Assembly: GCA_963800415.1 (NCBI GenBank)
Contig: CAWDBS010000035.1
Coordinates: forward strand, 1-64,000
Direction of reading: 5' to 3'
DNA length: 64,000 bases
Source: Palsa-504 sp963800415
Lineage (GTDB): Bacteria; Actinomycetota; Actinomycetes; Streptosporangiales; Streptosporangiaceae
Of this stretch, positions 1 to 7,120 are shown piece after piece (positions within the stretch are counted from its first letter, which is position 1; every line of letters starts with the position of its first letter). The notes beneath the pieces are model-generated. The model did not search any database and was not told the origin of the DNA. It saw only the letters and a list, made by a program, of their open reading frames with translations. A program made the position numbers and the translations under genes.

Positions 1-447
1 CACGGCGCCCGCAACCCGGTCAGAGGCGTAGCCCGGCCAGGCCCCGGAGCGACACGGCGGACACCACGCAGCCAGCTCATCCCCAGCCAGCCGGGCACGC
101 CGGCTCCGTATCCACGCTGGCGCCGCACACAAACCCCGACGCCAGCAAGGCACAGGTGCTCACCGCAAGCGTCGCCAGACCCGATCCAGATGATCACAGG
201 GAACGCCGCGTGACAGGAGGCGGCTACGCCGCACCACCACAACACCACGAGCGATGCTGCCTCAACCGATACAGGCTGAGGCCCCGCTATGGCGCCCTCG
301 CGATCAAAGCAGCCGCGGGCAGGATTGTATGCCTGTAATTCATGCACAACACTGTCCACACGCGGTAGGTAACTGCAGCGTCCGCAGACCGCCTGCGTGC
401 CCGCGCTGGCGCCGGATTCCGCCCGGCGGCGTCGCGCGTATTCTCAG
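1..447. other. Window edge, no gene recognised
   Basis: I see no convincing gene here. Short open frames exist on both strands but have the arginine/proline-rich composition of antisense frames in GC-rich DNA and no ribosome binding site. It may hold the promoter of the gene that starts near 448. Confidence 0.5.
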
Positions 448-1371
448 ATGATGATCGGGGTGTCCTTCCCGCGGCTGGCGGCGCGTGACCTTGATGGGCG
501 CGAGGTGACGCTGCCGGCCGGCCTGCCCGGTGAGCGCAACGTCGTCCTGATCGCCTTCCGGCGTGACCAGCAGAAGCTGGTCGACTCGTGGGTGCCCTGG
601 CTGGAACAGCGCGCGGCCGCCGACCCTCGGCTGCGGTTCGTGGAGCTGCCGGCGATCAGGCCGCAGTGGGAACCCGCCCGGCCGATCATCGACGGCGGCA
701 TGGCAGCGGCGATCCGCGACCAGGCGGCGCGGCGGCGGACCCTGACGGTATACACCGACGTCCGCCGGGTGACGATCCCGCTGGGCATCGATGACCGCAG
801 CACGATCTGGCTGTTCCTGGTGGACCGGGCAGGCCGCGTTGCCTGGCGTGGATCAGGTGGCCTGGACGAAGCCACCGCCGCCGCCCTCAGCGCGGCGCTG
901 GCCACCGCACCGGAGCCGGCCGCCGCTGCACCAGCGCCGGCAGCCAGGCCGGCGGCCGAGCAGTTCGATATGGCGTTTGACCCGCGGTTCCGGCTGCCGC
1001 TGGCCGCGCTCGGGGTGACGCCGGCGACGGCGCACGTGACCGTCGCCGCCGACCGTCTGGTCGCCTGCTTCGGGCCGTGGGTCTGCCATACCACGCCGGC
1101 GAACGTGCGAGCGGTGCGCCCGGCCGGCCCCTACCGGTGGCATCGCGTGATCGGCCCGCGGCTGTCGCTGGCCGACCGCGGCCTGACCTTCGGCTCCACC
1201 CCCGCGCGCGGGGTCTGCCTGCTCTTGCGGGAACCGGTGCGTGGCATCGGCCCGCTCGACGTGATCCGCCACCCGGGCCTGACGCTGACGGTTGCGGACC
1301 CCCGGCGATTCGCGGCCACCGTGAGCCATTACGCAGGCCTGCCCGCCGCCGCAGGCACTGCGTCCGCATGA
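448..1371 (+). CDS. ATP10/thioredoxin-like domain fused to PH-like actinobacterial domain
   Basis: About 307 residues from the ATG at 448 (the frame opens further upstream at 397, but that extension is arginine-rich). Residues 1-150 look like a thioredoxin-fold/ATP10-like domain: a leading strand-rich FPRLAARDLDGREV segment, then a VVLIAFRRDQQ strand and a TIWLFLVDRAGRVAWRG strand. The usual CxxC redox pair is absent. After an Ala/Pro linker (about 160-185), residues 185-300 match a common stand-alone actinobacterial domain (FDPRFRLPLAALGV start, GPYRWHRVIGPRLSLADRG core). The fusion is my reading of the sequence; the role is unknown. The stop overlaps the next start (ATGA), so expression is probably coupled. 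Confidence 0.7.
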   Translation: MMIGVSFPRLAARDLDGREVTLPAGLPGERNVVLIAFRRDQQKLVDSWVPWLEQRAAADPRLRFVELPAIRPQWEPARPIIDGGMAAAIRDQAARRRTLTVYTDVRRVTIPLGIDDRSTIWLFLVDRAGRVAWRGSGGLDEATAAALSAALATAPEPAAAAPAPAARPAAEQFDMAFDPRFRLPLAALGVTPATAHVTVAADRLVACFGPWVCHTTPANVRAVRPAGPYRWHRVIGPRLSLADRGLTFGSTPARGVCLLLREPVRGIGPLDVIRHPGLTLTVADPRRFAATVSHYAGLPAAAGTASA

Positions 1372-1514
1372 GCTACCCCTCAGCGTCTGGGCTGTCCGCG
1401 GCCGAGGCACTCGCCGGCACCGCCGCCACGCCGCAGGTCGCGGCCGCGGTGGGGGCCCGGCTGATCGCGGGCGACCCGGTGACCAGGGCCGGGCAGGCCG
1501 GGTGGCCGCGGTGA
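1368..1514 (+). CDS. 48-residue coupled small ORF
   Basis: A 48-residue frame starting MSYPSASGLSAAEALAG. Its ATG overlaps the previous stop (ATGA) and its TGA overlaps the GTG of the next gene, so it sits as a coupled cistron between two real genes. That placement is the main evidence; composition is Ala-rich and no domain is recognised. It could be a small protein or the shrunken remnant of a longer gene after deletion. Confidence 0.4.
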   Translation: MSYPSASGLSAAEALAGTAATPQVAAAVGARLIAGDPVTRAGQAGWPR

Positions 1515-2409
1515 AAGTGCTCGTGGCCGGCGCGTCCGGTTTCGTCGGCCGCCGGCTGTGCCCGGCGCTGGCCGGGCCGGCCACGACGTCGTCGCCATGA
1601 CCCGCAACCCCGCTAGTTACACCGGAGCGGGCACGCCCGCCCACGCAGACGTTCACGATCCGCCCACCCTGGCCGCCGCGATGGCCGCCTGCCAGGCGGC
1701 CTACTACCTCGTGCACTCCCTCGCCGACGCGGACTTCGAACGGAAAGACGCCGCCGCCGCGGCGGCATTCGGGCAGGCGGGGGCGCGGGCCGGGCTGCAG
1801 CAAATCATCTACCTCGGAGGGCTCGGCGACGACCAGGACGCCCTGTCGGCACACCTGCGCAGCCGCCGCGAGGTCGAGCAGCTGCTCGGCTCGGCCGGCG
1901 TCCCGGTGACCGTCATCCGGGCCGGGATCATCGTCGGGCACGGCGGCATTTCCTGGGAGCTGACCCGCCAGCTCGTCGAGCACCTGCCCGCCATGATCAC
2001 GCCCAGATGGGTCACCACCCGCACCCAGCCGATCGCCGTCAACGACATCGTGCGCTACCTGCTCGGGGTGCTGGCCCTGCCGGAGGCGGCGGGCCGGGTC
2101 TTCGAGGCCGGGGGACCCGAGGTGCTGCAGTACGCCACCATGCTGCGCCGCGTCGCGGCCATCCAGCACCGCCCGCTCCCCATCCTGCCCGTGCCGCTGC
2201 TCACCCCCCGGCTGTCCTCCCTGTGGCTGACCCTGGTCACCGACGTCAACCCCGCCACCGGCCGGGCACTCATCGACTCGATGACCAACGAGGTCATCGT
2301 GCGAGACCCCTCGATCCGCGACCTGATCCCCTTCGACCCCATGCCCTACGACAACGCCGTGCGCAAAGCGCTCGCCGAGCGCTGGCAAGCGAAACGTGCC
2401 GGCCGGTGA
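1511..2409 (+). pseudogene. NAD(P)-binding Rossmann (NmrA/SDR-like) protein, frameshifted
   Basis: The GTG at 1511 opens VKVLVAGASGFVGRR, a Rossmann GxxGxxG nucleotide-binding start. This frame is lost after about 20 codons; the rest of the protein continues in the next frame from about 1575 as GHDVVAMTRNP to the stop at 2409. One missing base near 1571-1577 explains it. The body has the features of atypical SDR/NmrA proteins: YYLVHSLADADFERKDA, a GDDQDALSAHLRSRREVE stretch and a PVTVIRAGIIVGHGG motif. Family members are probably NAD(P)H-dependent oxidoreductases or sensors; the substrate cannot be read. Either a real pseudogene or a sequencing indel. Confidence 0.75.
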
Positions 2410-2595
2410 CCACTGGCCGCAGGAACCGGTGGCGGGACGCAGCACGTCCGCGCGGCAGGGAGCGCAGCCGCTCCCCGGCCATTTCCCGCGGCCCACGCGG
2501 AGCCTGCGACGGTCCGCGCCCAGCGCCGGCGGGTTGTCACCGCCACCGGCATCGGCGGCGCGGGCCTGCTGGGAATCTCGCTGTCCACCAGAGCC
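2410..2595 (+). pseudogene. Possible N-terminal fragment of a CPBP-type membrane protease
   Basis: After the oxidoreductase stop the same frame encodes RRRVVTATGIGGAGLLGIS, which resembles the first transmembrane segment of actinobacterial CPBP-family intramembrane proteases, a family I recall beside such NmrA-like genes. Homology stops where the IS begins at about 2596. No clear start codon is visible. The assignment rests on about 25 residues, so it is tentative. Confidence 0.35.
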
Positions 2596-2672
2596 TGCGG
2601 GGTGCCAGAAGTCTGCCTAGCCTGTGAGCTGCAGCGATGACCAGCGTCAGCAATAGGGCATCATGATCATTC

Positions 2673-3336
2673 GTGTCCCTCCGCCTGCTCTACCTCATCT
2701 TTGTCCAGCTCTGCGGCTGGCTGGTCCTGCTTGGCCGGTCGTCGGCGTCCAAGAACGCTGAGCTGCCCGTGCTACGGCACGAGGTCGCAGTGCTGCACCG
2801 CACCAATCCCCGGCCCCGGCTGGAGTGGGCCGACCGCGCAATCCTCGCCGCGCTGATCCGGCGTCTGCCGGGAAGGCTGCAGGCGCACCGCCTGGTCACC
2901 CCCGGCACTGTCCTTCGGCGGCACCGTCGGCTGGTTACCGGAAATGGACCTACCCGAACCGGACAGGCCGGCCGCCGGTCAGCGCCGAGATCGCCGCGCT
3001 GATCGAGCGGCTCGCCACCGAGAACCGCAGCTGGGGATACCAGCGGATTCAAGGCGAGCTGCTCAAGCTCGGCCACCGAGTCGGCGCCTCGACGATCCGC
3101 CGGGTCCTCAAGGCCCGGAAGATCCCCCCGGCACCGAAACGGCAGACCGACGCGACCTGGCGGCATTTCCTGCACGCCCAGGCATCGACCATGCTGGCCA
3201 CCGACTTCCACGTGGACTGCGCGGTCACTCTCCAGCGCCTGTACTGCCTATTCGTCATGGAAGTCGGCACCCGCTACGTGCACATCCCCGGGATCACCGC
3301 GAACCCGGACGGCCCCTGGACCGTGCAGCAGATCCG
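2673..3336 (+). pseudogene. Integrase-core transposase, 5' part (frameshifted)
   Basis: Starts MSLRLLYLIFVQLCGWLV, the N-terminus shared by all copies of this family here, followed by the helix-turn-helix region (ELPVLRHEVAVLHR). The frame changes near 2930, then WGYQRIQGELLKLGHRVGAS and ATDFHVDCAVTLQRLYCLF follow; the D of FHVDC is the first catalytic Asp of the rve fold. Reading ends at about 3336 where an unrelated insertion begins, so the second Asp and the Glu are lost or displaced. Non-functional. Confidence 0.8.
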
Positions 3337-3571
3337 CGGCGTAGTAGGCCAGCTGGGAGTAGCCGAACGCTGCGGCGGCCTCGGTGACCGGGGCTCCGCC
3401 CGCCTTGACCTTGCGCACCATCTCGTACTTGACCTGCACCGCGTCCCGGGCGTCGAAGAAGTCGCTGCCCAGGAACTCCGGGTCGGTCACCTGCTCCGAG
3501 TGCGGGTTCAGGCACCGTGCGGCGGCCAGCGCCGCCTCCTTGGGGTCTTGCCTGCCCTGCTGGCCGGCCAT
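3337..3571 (-). pseudogene. HTH protein fragment of an HTH/DUF5372 module
   Basis: Minus-strand frame MAGQQGRQDPKEAALAAARC, then DPEFLGSDFFDARDAVQVKY and VTEAAAAFGYS, a helix-turn-helix domain. Actinobacterial relatives continue with an SRPxFY helix; here the frame is cut at about 3337 where it abuts transposase sequence. I recall such proteins beside DUF5372 and recombinase genes in mobile modules. The gene is truncated at its C-terminus and probably inactive. The order DUF5372 then HTH on the minus strand supports a shared origin. Confidence 0.55.
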
Positions 3572-3723
3572 GCCGCCTCCTCATCCTGAGCACTGTCAGA
3601 ATGATTTTGCCGTATCTTGCCAGCGGAAGCACGCTCCGCCGCCAGCGTGCCGCGAAATTCCGCAGGAAGACAAGGCACCCAGATCTGGCAATGGTCGGGA
3701 GCGCGATGAGCGCTGCCAGGGAG

Positions 3724-3766
3724 GACGGCATAATCTTCTTAACGTTCACGGCATAATCTTCTTTAC
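3724..3766. repeat. Short direct repeat pair
   Basis: The sequence ACGGCATAATCTTCTT occurs twice about 24 bases apart at the boundary between the HTH fragment and the DUF5372 gene. It encodes VKKIMP in both the DUF5372 C-terminus and the adjacent frame. It may mark a small duplication formed during insertion. Confidence 0.5.
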
Positions 3767-4024
3767 GGCCCCGGTGCCGTCCCGCTGCGCGCGGAGCTGG
3801 TCCACCAGGTCAGCGAGTGCCAGCAGGCCAGCCACGGTGAACGGCGCCCTGCCCGCCGCGACCACCACGAACGGATCCGCCGCAGCCGCATCAGTCCACC
3901 CCGCTGGCAGCGAGAACAGCTGCCCGTTCTCGTCGTGCAGGTGGACCCGGTCCTCGCCCCAGTTCTGCCGGTAGGCGACGAACTCGAAGTCCTGGCCGCA
4001 CAGGGGATGGAACGGGTGCGTCAC
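3746..4024 (-). CDS. DUF5372 family protein
   Basis: A 92-residue protein starting at a GTG, with THPFHPLCGQDFEFVAYRQ, WGEDRVHLHDENGQLFSLP and DPFVVVAAGRAPF. These match the compact DUF5372 family as I know it, which is often encoded with an HTH protein in mobile modules. Function is unknown. It is intact but enclosed in a broken IS together with a truncated HTH gene. The last residues come from the short direct repeat, so the C-terminus may be altered. Confidence 0.65.
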   Translation of the reverse strand: MTHPFHPLCGQDFEFVAYRQNWGEDRVHLHDENGQLFSLPAGWTDAAAADPFVVVAAGRAPFTVAGLLALADLVDQLRAQRDGTGAVKKIMP

Positions 4025-4062
4025 CCGGACACGCCGGTACCGATCATCCGGACCGGGTGTAG

Positions 4063-4338
4063 TTGACGATGCGGGGCAATGCCATCTGCGAAAGGGTGAT
4101 CGGCACCTTGCGCCGCGAGGTCCTCGACGGGCTGCTGATCATCAGCGAGCACCACCTGCGCGAGGTACTGACCGAGTACTTGCAGCACTACAACACCGCC
4201 CGGCCTCATCGTGCGCTTGACCAGCTGGCACCGGCTCAAGCACACCGCCGCCCGCCGGAGATCAACCTCGCCGAGTACCAGATCCGCCGAAAACAGGTCC
4301 TCGGCGGCCTGACGCACGAGTACCAGATTGCTGCATGA
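4063..4338 (+). pseudogene. Integrase-core transposase, 3' part
   Basis: Encodes NAICERVIGTLRREVLDGLL through YNTARPHRALDQLAPAQAH to a terminal RKQVLGGLTHEYQIAA, the same C-terminus as the full copy at 15327-16403. The E of NAICER is the expected third catalytic residue. It is the distal half of the broken transposase at 2673. The segment between the first Asp and this Glu has been replaced by foreign DNA. Confidence 0.8.
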
Positions 4339-4423
4339 CCGACTGCGCGCCGCCACGAGAGCAGGCCAGCGCCACGATCGAATATTCGAGCCCAACAAGG
4401 TGGGATGGTGGCGGGCGCGCACA

Positions 4424-4606
4424 CTACTGGCCCGGGGTTCGGGCTGGCAGGCTACGCAGCAGGACGGCGGCTTCGCGCAGCTCGGCGGCCAGGCGGTCCA
4501 GGATGGTGGCCGTGCGCTCAGCCCGGCTGGCGGTGACCGGCAGGCCGCCCAGATCGTCCAGGACGCCCCGGATGGTCCCGGTCGCTTGGGTCAGGGGATC
4601 GGTCAT
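4424..4606 (-). CDS. Small hypothetical protein
   Basis: A 60-residue, largely helical protein (MTDPLTQATGTIRGVLDDLG ... ILDRLAAELREAAVLLRSLP). A purine-rich GAGAGGA lies upstream of the ATG. It is the last of three small minus-strand genes that run away from a GntR regulator. It ends just beyond the right end of the broken IS. No family recognised. Confidence 0.5.
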   Translation of the reverse strand: MTDPLTQATGTIRGVLDDLGGLPVTASRAERTATILDRLAAELREAAVLLRSLPARTPGQ

Positions 4607-4682
4607 GATCGTGATCTGGTCCTCTCTCGGGTGCCCCGCCAGCCGCCCCCGAGACGGGACTGGCGGGGTGCTGCGGTCACCT

Positions 4683-4880
4683 CTAGGCGCGGGGTGCTTG
4701 CTCCCACATCCGCAATTCGTCTTCGAGCGCTCCGGCGCTGCCCTGGTTCAGCGTGAGGCCCGGCCGCCGGGCCGTGAAGATCGTTAAGCCAGCCATTACG
4801 CGGTAGCTGATGACCCAGGGGAGCGGGTAGAGCAGCGACAGCCGGGCTACCTCCTGGTCGGCGTCGGGCTCGGCGCTCAC
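4683..4880 (-). CDS. Small hypothetical protein, related to its upstream neighbour
   Basis: A 65-residue protein whose start overlaps the stop of the upstream gene (4877-4880), so the two are probably co-translated. It contains TARRPGLTLNQGSAGALEDE, which aligns with CARRRDNPGIVLNAGSPDKL in the upstream gene. The shared pattern ARR..PG..LN.GS...L..E suggests the two are diverged copies of one small domain. No known family recognised. The context beside a short GntR protein is typical of actinomycete regulatory clusters. Confidence 0.55.
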   Translation of the reverse strand: MSAEPDADQEVARLSLLYPLPWVISYRVMAGLTIFTARRPGLTLNQGSAGALEDELRMWEQAPRA

Positions 4881-5071
4881 CGGGTGGCCGCCTCTTCAAA
4901 CAGCTCAGTCAGCTTGTCCGGGCTGCCGGCGTTCAGCACGATGCCGGGATTGTCCCGCCGCCGCGCGCACCACGTAGTCCCGCCGACCACCTTGTGAACG
5001 GTCCAGATTTCCCAGTTCGGCCAGTCGGCCTCCAGGCGCTTGATGATCTCGTTCGTCGTAGGGTTCTCCAT
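4877..5071 (-). CDS. Small hypothetical protein
   Basis: About 64 residues from the ATG at 5071 (MENPTTNEIIKRLEADWPNW); the frame is open to 5122 but that extension is less protein-like. It carries WEIWTVHKVVGGTTWCARRR followed by the LN.GS pattern shared with the downstream gene. It is divergent from the GntR gene, with the shared promoter region at about 5072-5244. Confidence 0.55.
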   Translation of the reverse strand: MENPTTNEIIKRLEADWPNWEIWTVHKVVGGTTWCARRRDNPGIVLNAGSPDKLTELFEEAATR

Positions 5072-5244
5072 TAGCCAAGGGCTCCGTCCTTGGTCAGGCC
5101 CCGGGTAGCGGTGTTCGCGCACCGTCCGGGGCCGCTGTTGTGTCCGGACCGCTACGCTATGCCTAGTTGTCGATCGACGTCTAGTGTTGTCCTGTGACGA
5201 CCCTAACGGTCAGTAGTCACCGCAGGTCATTTAGCGTGATCTTC

Positions 5245-5499
5245 ATGGCGGATGATCTCGACCACGACTCACCAGTCCCGCTGTTCGAGCAACTGGCCAC
5301 GCTGCTCCGGGCGGGTATCGACGCTGGCCGGATCGCCGTGCGGGTGCCATCTGAGCTGACCCTGACCCAGCAGTACGGCGTCAGCCGGGGAACAGCACAC
5401 CGGGCCATCATGATCCTGGTGGACGCCGGCTACGCCCGGATTTCCCGGGGAAAGGGCACATTCGTCGTCCCGGCAGCAGAGCGCCCTCGTCAGTCGTAG
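5245..5499 (+). CDS. Short GntR-family transcriptional regulator
   Basis: From the ATG at 5245 this is 84 residues; a GTG at 5194 would add 17. PLFEQLATLLRAGIDAGRIA, then LTLTQQYGVSRGTAHRAIMI and a wing ending ISRGKGTFVVP make a complete GntR winged helix. There is no effector-binding domain, so it is DNA-binding only, like many small GntR proteins of actinomycetes. It is divergent from three small genes it may control. The stop codon lies within the arms of a terminator hairpin. Confidence 0.8.
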   Translation: MADDLDHDSPVPLFEQLATLLRAGIDAGRIAVRVPSELTLTQQYGVSRGTAHRAIMILVDAGYARISRGKGTFVVPAAERPRQS

Positions 5500-5513
5500 C
5501 TAGCGAGGGCGCT
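5480..5513 (+). terminator. Terminator-like hairpin after GntR gene
   Basis: AGCGCCCTCG at 5480-5489 pairs with CGAGGGCGCT at 5504-5513 (10 perfect base pairs) across a 14-base loop that contains the stop codon. There is no strong T-run after it. Confidence 0.5.
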
Positions 5514-6258
5514 CCGTCGTGATCTGTTCAGCTCTCGATGCCGCCGGGCCGTGATACTGCCGCCGATGTATCCGGCTGTCCGCCGATGTCTCGCGGCTGG
5601 CGGTCAGCTACTTGTCTGGCCTGCTCAGGATGCCTTTCCGTGTCCGCCGATGCATCCCGATGACCCCCCTGGCCCAAGAGTTCTAGTCCCCCCGCCGACA
5701 TCAACCCCCATCTGGGTCTGGTGTGGCGCATGTCAGCCCGATCCGTACTGCAGCCGCCGGGCAACACCACGCGCCTGGTTGGTGCTGTCGTAGATCCTGG
5801 TGGTCACGGCTCTGCGCTCCGGCGCGAGCGCCCCGCTTAACCGGCCGGTCCAGCAGGACGTAGGGCGGGCTTTTGTGCACCGGCTATGTGATCAGGAGTG
5901 CGCAGGTCACTGGTCTTTTTGGACTGCTCGCCGTCATCGGTACCATCCAGCGAGGTAATGGCAGGGGGTCCGCCGCAGGTACATCCCAGGTCAGTCAGAG
6001 GTCGGCGGAACTGGCGCGGCACCGACGAGCTGGGAGCTGGTTTATCCCTGGCTGGTCGTTGCATTCTCCCGCCCATGCGTAGACCCGTAGTCGCGGGCTC
6101 CTGCCTGGCGTGGTCCGAAGCGGTACCGATATCAGCAGTGTTGTCGCGCCTGCCGGTAGATCCCGAGGGCCACGCGTGGGCCCGACCCTCGACCGACCAG
6201 TGATCTTCCAGGGAGCCTGGCGGGCTCTTCACCGGGGACGGCAGGCCACCGAAATCCA
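5514..6258. other. No gene recognised
   Basis: About 745 bases without a supported coding region. Open frames on either strand lack family resemblance, and none has a good ribosome site. No RNA gene was recognised. Confidence 0.5.
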
Positions 6259-6289
6259 GGAGCAAGCGGTGCGGTGAACCGCTTGCTCC
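6259..6289. terminator. Perfect inverted repeat
   Basis: GGAGCAAGCGGT (6259-6270) pairs with ACCGCTTGCTCC (6278-6289) around a 7-base loop. This 12-bp stem could terminate transcription in either direction. Confidence 0.4.
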
Positions 6290-6380
6290 GGCCCGATTCC
6301 GTCCGCCATATGTCCGTAACCACTGCTACGAGGCGGCTTACAGCGGCACATCATGAAACACGGCGGCACAACAGCAAGAA

Positions 6381-6415
6381 GGCCCGCGAGACCACGAAAA
6401 CCCAGCTCACGGGCC
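6381..6415 (-). terminator. Terminator downstream of tRNA-type att sequence
   Basis: Read on the minus strand, GGCCCGTGAG and CTCGCGGGCC form a 10-bp stem with one mismatch, followed by TTCTTGCTGTT. It lies just 3' of the tRNA-Tyr-like 3' end at 6429-6452, which is where a tRNA gene's own terminator is expected. This suggests that the low-coordinate side is the original chromosomal flank. Confidence 0.5.
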
Positions 6416-6428
6416 GTTTCCGCAGGTG

Positions 6429-6452
6429 GTGGCAGGTGTTGGGTTCGAACCA
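6429..6452 (-). repeat. tRNA-Tyr-type att sequence, T-arm/acceptor half
   Basis: 24 bases identical to 41055-41078. On the minus strand this is TGGTTCGAACCCAACACC plus TGCCAC, the T-arm and 3' acceptor of a tRNA, here followed by an encoded CCA (6427-6429 region). The rest of the att sequence resumes at 9003 beyond the group II intron. The complete tRNA gene is not in the window. Confidence 0.65.
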
Positions 6453-7120
6453 GCTTGCGACACGAGGTCGCACGCATTGAGTGAGCTTGTTGAGGAGGTC
6501 GGCTGATGCCGGGGACATAGCTACAGGTCTGTGCTCGACCTGTCCCCGCCGTGACGTGCGTGGCCGGTTCTGGACCGGCTGGGTGCGAAGCTCACGGCAA
6601 AGCCCAAGGGCCGCTGCCCCAGTCATGGCGGCTACAGGCGAGGGGAAGGACCGGAGGGGCGACTATCAGGGAACCCTTGCTGATGCCTCGTCACGAATAC
6701 ATCCCGGGCTGGGCTGTTGTGCCGGGATGGCAGGGACCGGCCGCTGAGAGGCGGCAGGCGGCGGCCGAAGAGCTGGTGACGGCCAGTGAGCACCGCTGTC
6801 CCCGGGGTACAGAGGGCGCCCGGCCCGGTCCGGGTCTCATGCGTGCGGAACGTGGAAACCTCGCCAGGGTCCGCATCTCAGGCGCGGGTATGCGCAGGCG
6901 GTGCGGTAGGCCGACCGTAAGGGGGGCGGAATCCCGTGGCGGGACAGGGTGCTCAGGAAGCGAATGCCGGTGGCTGAAAGGCAGCAGGAAAGCGGGTGCC
7001 GCAGGACCGGGTCTCCTCCCGGATGGCGTCTGTATAACTGGCCGGATAACGGGCCAGCGTGCCCGTGCCCGTAAGGGCGCTGACGTGAGCAGGTGAGCCT
7101 TTGAAGCGAAGCGAGCGGAA

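Larger units (their letters stand above)
2596..4410 (+). mobile_element. Integrase-core insertion sequence, disrupted (copy 1)
   Basis: The left end TGCGGGGTGCCAGAA matches the ends of the copies at 16701-16710, 10256-10269 and 28225-28239. The right end carries the ATTCGAGCCC motif also seen at 16451-16465. The transposase is frameshifted near 2930 and interrupted from about 3337 to 4060 by unrelated minus-strand genes. It inserted next to or into the CPBP-like gene. No target duplication could be identified. Confidence 0.7.

Noticed and set aside
853..2496. 547-codon open frame on the minus strand
   Set aside because: Shadow of the thioredoxin-like and NmrA-like genes on the plus strand; composition is Gly/Arg/His-rich with no domain.
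5837..6265. 142-codon minus-strand frame
   Set aside because: No ribosome site, no recognisable family and composition typical of non-coding GC-rich DNA.
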